From assembly GCA_004026145.2 (NCBI GenBank), contig CP034992.1, positions 4,848,993 through 4,912,992 on the forward strand: a DNA stretch of 64,000 nt. Reading direction: 5' to 3'. Origin of the DNA: Takifugu bimaculatus. Taxonomy: Eukaryota; Chordata; Actinopteri; Tetraodontiformes; Tetraodontidae. The notes below the pieces were generated by a model. It was not told the origin of the DNA, made no database searches, and saw only the letters and a program-made list of their open reading frames with translations. The translations under genes and the position numbers were made by a program. Position 1 is the stretch's first letter; the number at the start of each line of letters is the position of its first letter. Positions 56,701 to 64,000 of this stretch are shown piece by piece.

Positions 56701-59700
56701 GAGATAAAGATGATGGAGTTGGCCGGAAAAAAGAAAAAACCTTAGTTTAAATGAAATCCTGGTGTGACAGTATGATCCAGTGTGAGCCAAGTATTCATTA
56801 CATGCTATAACTATACTAGAGTTCATCATTACAAATGTTCAAATCACAAATTGAAGCATTAAATAATTTGCCAACATGCTAAATTTAATTTATACCTACA
56901 ACCACATTAGCTTTATTCTTTACTGGCACCTCTTTTGGCTGCTATTTCACCTCTTTTGGCTGCTATCTCTTCTAAAAAAGACTAAAAATAACTGATATCT
57001 TTATAAATCAGGAATATTTACTACACTAATCCTAAAGCATAAGCAGTGATTCCAACTCTGTGCCAATGCACAGCGATGTATTTAGGTCAGCGCGTGGGCC
57101 TGCTAGGCTAATACGGAGCTGCTATTCATCTCCTGATTTTTTTTCATCTGACAAGGTGCCAGTGCACCATCTGCATAACTGCTGATTGCAAACAACTGCA
57201 AAACAGAAGGATTGTATGGAGCTGGGCTGCATCTCTGCTTCCAGGTCCATAAATATCCTGGCCAGGGTTTAGGCTTTTTCCTCTCAAGAAGAAGGTGAGT
57301 GCATGCAAACACATTTCCTGAATGGTGTCATGTGAGAATTCTTATCTGCTGGAGCAACATTTAATGACAACTCTGGCAGTAATTACACTGGATTAACCTT
57401 TGGCTATATGCTAAATCCCCACCACATCCAACGTGCACAAAATCCTAATTAGGTTTAGTTGTTTTATTCCCTCCAAAAAGCCTCGCTCGCTGTAATGTTT
57501 ACATCAAAATGTGGGAAGATTTCCATTATATATTTACACTTCTGTTGTGATGGCAGAGACTAAACAACCTCCCAATGGCGGCATCAGCTAAAAGAACGAG
57601 GTAGAGATGGGCTAAATGACCTGTTGATGGTGGACAGAGAGGCTATATGGGCTGATCTGAGCCAGATGTAGACAGAAAGTGACCTGGGTGTGATAGAAGA
57701 GTGAAGTTAAGGAGAGTGACTGCGCTGGTTAAATTGACTGTGCCTGTAGTAGAATCCCGACTGTTAATTCAATGAAAATGGTCACAGCATGCTACATTTT
57801 CTCCCTCTGAACTTCCACTCTGTAATGGTTTTGCTAATGGCCATGTGTTTAATTTGTCAGTCCTGTGTTCCCTCCCACTGTGGTGAATTTAAACCCAGGA
57901 CATCCAATAGAAAATGCATGTCATCTTATCTATGTTTAATGCAAACATTCTTTTTAGAAAAACAAGAAAAGGAACGGGGGAATCTGACACCATTTCTGAC
58001 ATAAATGAGCGTCTTCCAGTTAAATTAGTTTTAGTTTTAATAGTAAGTAATATTAGTTTTAATAAGAAAAATGCACTTCCTTGTCTTTGGGTCTCTGGTC
58101 TTAATTTCCCTGGACACCAGAAGCTGTTTCATTCCATTTTTGAGATGTTATCATCGTAATAAGTTGTTCAATATGCAGACACACTAATGTAGATTCTTCT
58201 AAGGAGCCCCGAGCAGCTCCTGGACACTACAGAAGGCCTCTGGGATGAGTTGAATTGCTTCCCTTTAGGCGGACACAGAATCACTGATTACCAGCTAACC
58301 CTGTGTTCAGGCATCTATCTCGTTGCTGTCAGAACACATTTACAGTGCAGCTTTGATTCCTCCTAGTCTGTGAATTCCCCCCATTGGGTCTTTCTTGTCA
58401 CATTGGAAGATCTTGGTGATGAGTGAAGCATCCATATGAATTAAAGATCTCCTCTTCTTACACCACACCAAAAGTGTCTTGTGGGACAGCCTCAGTGCTT
58501 AATATTCCCAATGTGCATTAGACGCCCCACCATGGCAGCAACTGCATCAAGAAAATTGCTTTTCACTTTTTTTTTCTTTTTTCTTTCCAAAAATCTGATT
58601 GAGTTTCCTGCGAACATGCTCTCCTCCCCCTCAGGCCTCTATTTAAAACAAGAAATAGGATTCAGCCACAGCTTGCCCGAGACAAAAGATGCAACAATAG
58701 ATTTTTGACCACTAGGGTAATGGGAAGCAGACTGTTCCCTTCCTGGTTCATTTGTTTACCTATTTGCTTTTTGGCCCCACTGAAATGTTTCTAATTCCAA
58801 AATGTTTCTCATCTAATTTTAAATCATGAATGAAGAAAGAGAACCACAGAAAGTACACTATTCATTTGGCAAGCAGGTGTTCTATTAAACTGGAGTTTGT
58901 GCCCCCAATAGCCGGTACTCAATTGGTTTTACAGGAACCGAGAGCCTGACCTCTGACCCTGCTGCTGATGGCCGATCAGGACATGGGGGAAGAGAGTTGC
59001 AAATAAGATTAGAGGAGGACAGAAAGAAGAGAATCATCAACACTTACAAAATGCATTTAATTTCACTGGCGCTGGTATTTGTGTACCTGTATAGATGAGT
59101 TACATGTAAAACTGAGGAGGTCAGTGGAGGTCAGCCAGCCTCAGATAGGTGCACACAAAGAGAGAGAAAGAAACAAAAAAAAGAGAGAAGGTAAGGAAAA
59201 GTAAGGTGGTAACATAAACCAGGCATAAATGCAGCGTAACAACATCAGCAGAAAATCCCACTGCAGCTGTTGGAATACATTTAATGGCTGGTTTTCCTTT
59301 TGTTTCGCTCGTCCCTGCTGATTCAGGCCAACCACAAATAAAACTTTATTATTCGCTGAAAGAACATCAAACAATTAAAACAAAAAAGACATCTCCACAG
59401 AAGCCACTGCATGTAACACGGCTGTCAGTTAAAGCAAACCACTTAGGCCACGGGATGAATCCCTGGATGGGAAACGTGCGCGGTCTAGTTACAGACGCGG
59501 CCGCACTGCGAGCGTGTTGCTGCACAGCTGTGTTGTTGAAAATAAAAACAAATCTAATGACGCATCCATTCAAACATCACAGCAGGAGCCAAAAGGAGTG
59601 CAAGAAAGATGAGAGAAGTGTAAAAACACACTGCCACCCGTCACACGAGTGTTGCCATACGGTGAATGAATCCGTTTAAAACTCAGTCATGAAAAAATGG

Positions 59701-62521
59701 TCTCAGAAATTTGCTTCATTTTCCAGGGATGGAATGTGGGGGGAGGGGGGGGGACGTGCTTTCCTATGTATCATATTATTTGTAAGCAGTGAATCACAAT
59801 GTGATGTTGGTTTGAAAATGTAAAATATAATGATTTACCGGGAGGTGTCCAGAGCATCTCACCATGATGAATAATAGGTGGGCTGTAGCAGCAGAAACAG
59901 AAAAGACGTGCGAACGATTAAACAGACATATTTGTCCTTTTGCCCGTCTAAAACCTCAATAAGGAGAAAATATCAGGATTGTGAGGACTGAAGTGTGTGA
60001 CCCACCCTGTATCTGAGCCCAATGTCAGCAGGCTCACAGCAACTTAGCACCAGTTGATGCAGAAATAGAGTAAAGTGATAATTTAACACTCCAAGCTGTA
60101 AAAAATTGCACAAGGTCAAAAGGTCAATTGAACTCGTCTTGTGTCAAAAGCGAGGCAGAGAAGCTCAGCTCCTAAAAAATGAATGGATTCTTGATCCACC
60201 ATTTATTGCAACATGGTGTTGGTTAATGCAACAGATTTGTATAAAAAGACTTTTCTAAAATAACATTCCAGTTTCTGTGCAAATGTGAAAATACAAACAC
60301 AGACAGAGACACAATTACACCGTTCCTCAAGCGGTTGATGGGGGGGCGGGGGGGGGGTCCAGACAGGTGGCAGAGGTCAGAGGGTTTATGTGTTCAAAAA
60401 AGGACAAAATTAATAGTGTTTCTTCGACATTTGCTCCGCCCTCTTTTCCAAATCCAGTGGGAGGAGCCTGATCATCAACCAGAGCATCACTACTCTACCT
60501 TAAATTCTATCTGGTCCAGTCAGAAGTGAAAAAAAACTTGTGACCACGGAGGTTACAGCCCTCAGGCGTGAACACCGAAGGAGTCCTTACAAGGACCCCT
60601 GTCAATTATCACTGTCCTCATCAGCTTCTGATGGATTTCTGTGGTCGTGCCCGGGCAGGGTCGATGACACGCTGCGTGGACTACGGCTTGTCCATTCACA
60701 TCCTCGCCACGCAGCCGCTAACCCTGGTAGATGATCACTGCCATCACAGGCTGTCGGAGGTCATTGTCAACATCACACCTCGAGCATCCAGAGTCTGTGC
60801 TGTTCGTCCGCTGCTTCCAGGTACTATTTTAACCTCATAAACCAGTTGTGTAGCAGTATTACACATGGATAAAGGGTCTAACCTAGATGTGTTTATCATT
60901 AAGATCAGGTCAGCACTTTGGGGAGAACGATTAAATAATGGATTAGACATGTTTCAAGAGCATCATTCTCAAGTTACACTCTGAGGACTAAATCCACCAT
61001 ATTGTAGTCTTGGATCCACCAACAGGGGGCAGATAAGGACGTCACCAGCAGCTCTCTGTCCTACAAACGCCTTTCTGACAAGACTTTAAGGCTCTGAGAG
61101 CCCCTCAATCGCACCGAGAGCTCGTTCAGAGGAGGGCCGAGGCCCAGGAGTAGGTCCGAAAGCTGTTTGGTGTAAAGTCAAGAACCTTTTAAAGACTTAT
61201 GTTTCCTGATGGACATTTTGTCTCAAGTGTTAGTTTCTGTGATGAATTAGAGGGTTGTGCTGGTTCCTCAAGGGTTTCAGCAAGAGAGATCTTCAGTTGA
61301 GCTAGTAGGTCGACTGTCAGACAAATGTGGGGGGCGAGGAAACAACTGTACCTTGAGAAGGGGAAAAAAAGAGCTGTGATTTAGCAAAGATACATCCTTT
61401 AAAGAATTAGTGTTTAATCAGTGTCAAAGGCTAAAATGGTCCATTTAACACTTTAAACACGTAAAAAGGCTTTAAATGACATCATGTCTGACTGCAGTGG
61501 TTCTGGGAGAAAGCTCGGCCAAAGGTTCCGTCGTGGAAAGGATATCAGCATTATCACCTAAAAGCTGTCTGAGAAACTCTGAAACAATTTCAGGTGCACG
61601 AATTGAGACACTGGGAGGCACTTTGGAGTAATTTATCAATCCCCTGAGGGACAGGAGCCAACACTTTTGTTGTTTTGGGAGAATTCACCCTGAGCAAAGG
61701 CCGGCTTTCTGTTACAACCCATAAAAATATTTACACCCAAGAAGACTTAAAAATAAAACCCACTCCATTTGTAAATTGCTACCCAGAGAGTGGACGCCTT
61801 CACACGGCACATAAAGGCCTCCTTTCAATCCACCTTTTACTCCTCGCCTGTAGAGGAAAGACGAAGTCGCATCACACTGAGAGTCTCACAAAACTTTGCT
61901 CTAAGTGCTGAGCAGGAGGGCTTGTTTACCAGGGCTGCTCAGCTAATGTGTCATTGCAGATGGCAACGAGAACACACAAGTTTGAAATGGCTTCACTTCT
62001 TCAACAAATTTGGGGGATTGCAGAATTATCATGCAGGCAGGCTGTTGTCAGAGAGTAAACAGCTAACACCCTTTACAGGCTGACGGCCCCGGGGCATGGT
62101 AGTCGTGGCACCTCCAGTTAGGCCGGTCACAGTTTGATTGTGTGGTTTTTCCTCTTTTTATCTGGAAAAGAGAGTAAGCGCCAAGAGAGTTTAGAGCGTT
62201 TATTTGTTCTGCCGTTCACTGTTTTGATGTTTTCTCTTCGCCTCAGAGGGACGGTTGAGCACAGCCGAACGTTTCAAGCACGGCTACAGTTTTCGTTTGT
62301 CTGCCTGATGAGAGCAGGAATGAAGAAATGAAATAAATAAAGTGCCAGGATCCTGGATTGAAGCTGTACGCTGGATAAAAGGAGGTTGCACCCTTGCCTC
62401 CAGCGTCCTAAGGAGCTGTCATCTGGATGCAGCGCGCTGACACTGATCTTCCACTGTGCTGGATTTGTTTTAAGCACAATCAAGTGAGTGATAACTTGCA
62501 CCAGAGGCAACCTCCTTTTTG

Positions 62522-62525
<4 letters not shown>

Positions 62526-62566
<41 letters not shown>

Positions 62567-62615
62567 GTGTGTGTGTACGTGCGTGGTGCGTGCATGCGTG
62601 CGTGCGTGTGTGTGT
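62526..62615 (+). repeat. (TG)n array with CG interruptions
   Basis: TG units from 62526, interrupted by GCG, GTACG and CATGCG steps, ending near 62615 and followed by a short AG run. Confidence 0.93.
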
Positions 62616-64000
62616 TTAAGAGAGAGAGTGAGAGACCGGGGCAGATGACCAGGGATTTAGGCCATGGTTTCTGGGTAAAAGCCCACCTGTCTGTCTAAAA
62701 CAGATTAGTATTTTTGGAAATAAGTGCTAATGCAAATCTCTCTCCCTCTCTTTGCCTCTGTCCTTCTCTCCCTCTCTTTGCCCCCGCCTCCCAGCTTGTC
62801 AATCCAAAAAGCAAAATAACTCATCTGGCAACAAGTAAACAATTTGTCCTTAACGTTGATGAGTTGGGAGCAGAGAAAAAAAGCGGGCTAGCTTAAAGAT
62901 TTGTGCCTGTTTGATGAGGTCAAACTGTGTTGGCTCTAAACTGCAGCTCTGTTTGCAGCCACTGGCAGGTGTTATGCCCGACTGGTGTGTATATGTGTAT
63001 GTGATGTATATGTGTATATGTAAGCGCCTTTGCTTCGCTCTTAAACACACCACTACTCTTATCTGACCTGGTTTTGTTAGCATCTCTCGCTAACCCGCAG
63101 TACAGGGGGACCAACTTCTGTAGCCAAGGGAAAGCACCAGACTCCCAGATCTGCAATGCAGATTTTACTCCCAGGATCAAGTGGCATTACAGTGAAGGAC
63201 ACCCTCACTCAGCAGGGAGCGATTTAAATTGTGCTCACGTTCCCTTCAATTGTTTTTTTTTTTTTTTGAAGCCTTTTGTTGGATTTTCGCAGCCGAGTGT
63301 CCAATTGTCACCTCAGCAGCTCAGATCACACTGATAACCACATGGCTCAAATTCAATTGCAGAGATGAAATTTCGATTGGCCCAAATCCGCTGTGTCCTT
63401 GTTCGTGTGTTTTAAAAACACCGAGCAGGCAAGAATCATCGCGTGACTGCTCAGGTGAGCGCAGAAGCCCATTGATGTAGGGATCCAGAAGCAAATTAAT
63501 TGGGGGCAAATGTGGCACAAACTTTGAGAAGCAGGAGGAATTTTTCACTTCAAAAGAATAAAATTTACTTCAGTGCCACAAATTCGGGTGTGATTGACGT
63601 TCACTCCCAGATTCCAAAGCCAAAAACTGGATTTCTTTCCAGTGCACTGCTGCAATTAATAAAATGTAAAGTGGAGTTCAGCGGTCTTTGTTCCGCTCAG
63701 CTTGACTGGAATGTATGTACTTCTGCAGCGCTGCCTTCAAACAGCATTAATGAAAATACACTCATTAATTTTCGACAAGCCAATGAAATCTGCACCGGGG
63801 GACGATGACGGTTCCCAGAAATTTGCATTATGCTCCTGTAAACATGTTGTTGAAATTTTTAAAGGCGGGGAGTTCTAATTAGCCGAGGCTGGATGAATAT
63901 ATTTGTCTAGTTAAATGCCAACAGCTGAAAAGTGAGTTGCAGAATGCAGAACTAAAGCGTTCAGCTCCCAGTTTGGACGAGAGAGAGAGAGAGAGAGGAT

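Larger units (their letters stand above)
52891..64000 (+). other. intergenic DNA to the window end
   Basis: No gene recognised in 11 kb. Contains a possible LINE C-terminal scrap (53505-53700), G runs near 56024-56036, 59740-59753 and 60340-60357, a direct duplication CACCTCTTTTGGCTGCTAT at about 56927-56966, and the (TG)n array at 62526-62615. Open frames are short and without recognisable domains. Confidence 0.65.

Noticed and set aside
59284..59679. 131-codon open frame downstream of the gene
   Set aside because: No domain or hydrophobic pattern, overlapped by an open frame on the other strand; looks like chance.
49116..64000. Search for a neighbouring gene such as drd5 or wdr1, which flank SLC2A9 in mammals
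   Set aside because: No receptor helices, WD repeats or other exon series could be found by eye in this stretch.

Overview
The window is vertebrate nuclear DNA, most likely from a teleost fish. It holds one intron-rich gene on the + strand with introns from 84 bases to 13.3 kb. The rest is long AT-rich noncoding DNA with many dinucleotide and tetranucleotide arrays, a decayed Tc1-like transposon, and fragments of L2/CR1-like and RTE-like retrotransposons whose 3' ends look typical of fish. There is no prokaryotic gene organisation, no CRISPR array and no RNA gene that I could recognise.

The gene encodes a class II facilitative hexose/urate transporter, closest to GLUT9 (SLC2A9). I assembled twelve coding exons by hand: 3400-3456, 4184-4285, 5771-5931, 8477-8601, 10228-10373, 14703-14835, 19289-19476, 20671-20781, 27156-27257, 27342-27417, 40684-40811 and 48279-48512. 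Every junction is GT-AG and the phases agree throughout. The result is 1563 coding bases, or 520 residues plus a stop. The protein has the full twelve-helix sugar-transporter plan: an N-glycosylation site in the first outer loop, GRR after helix 2, PESPR after helix 6, QLCGLNA in helix 7, GPGGIP in helix 10 and LPETKNK after helix 12. The fish-specific slc2a15 paralogues are close relatives, so the symbol slc2a9 is a best guess.

Layout: 1-3381 is the 5' region, with a possible noncoding first exon at the window start and a 360-base imperfect CTG array. The gene runs from 3382 to about 49.1 kb. Intron 8 (20.8-27.2 kb) carries the Tc1 element and an inverted/tandem repeat array. Intron 10 (27.4-40.7 kb) carries an RTE fragment and long GT arrays. 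Intron 11 contains a perfect 35-bp inverted repeat. From 49.1 kb to the end I see no gene, only retroelement remnants and simple repeats.

The points most worth a second look concern splicing. Exon 7 begins 8 bases after a perfect (TG)50 array, an arrangement like that of CFTR exon 9. An alternative acceptor upstream of that array would keep the reading frame and insert a Cys-Val repeat. Exons 2 and 4 start at NAGNAG tandem acceptors, and exon 9 uses a rare GAG acceptor. At protein level, the helix-7 NXI motif of class II transporters reads NAL.
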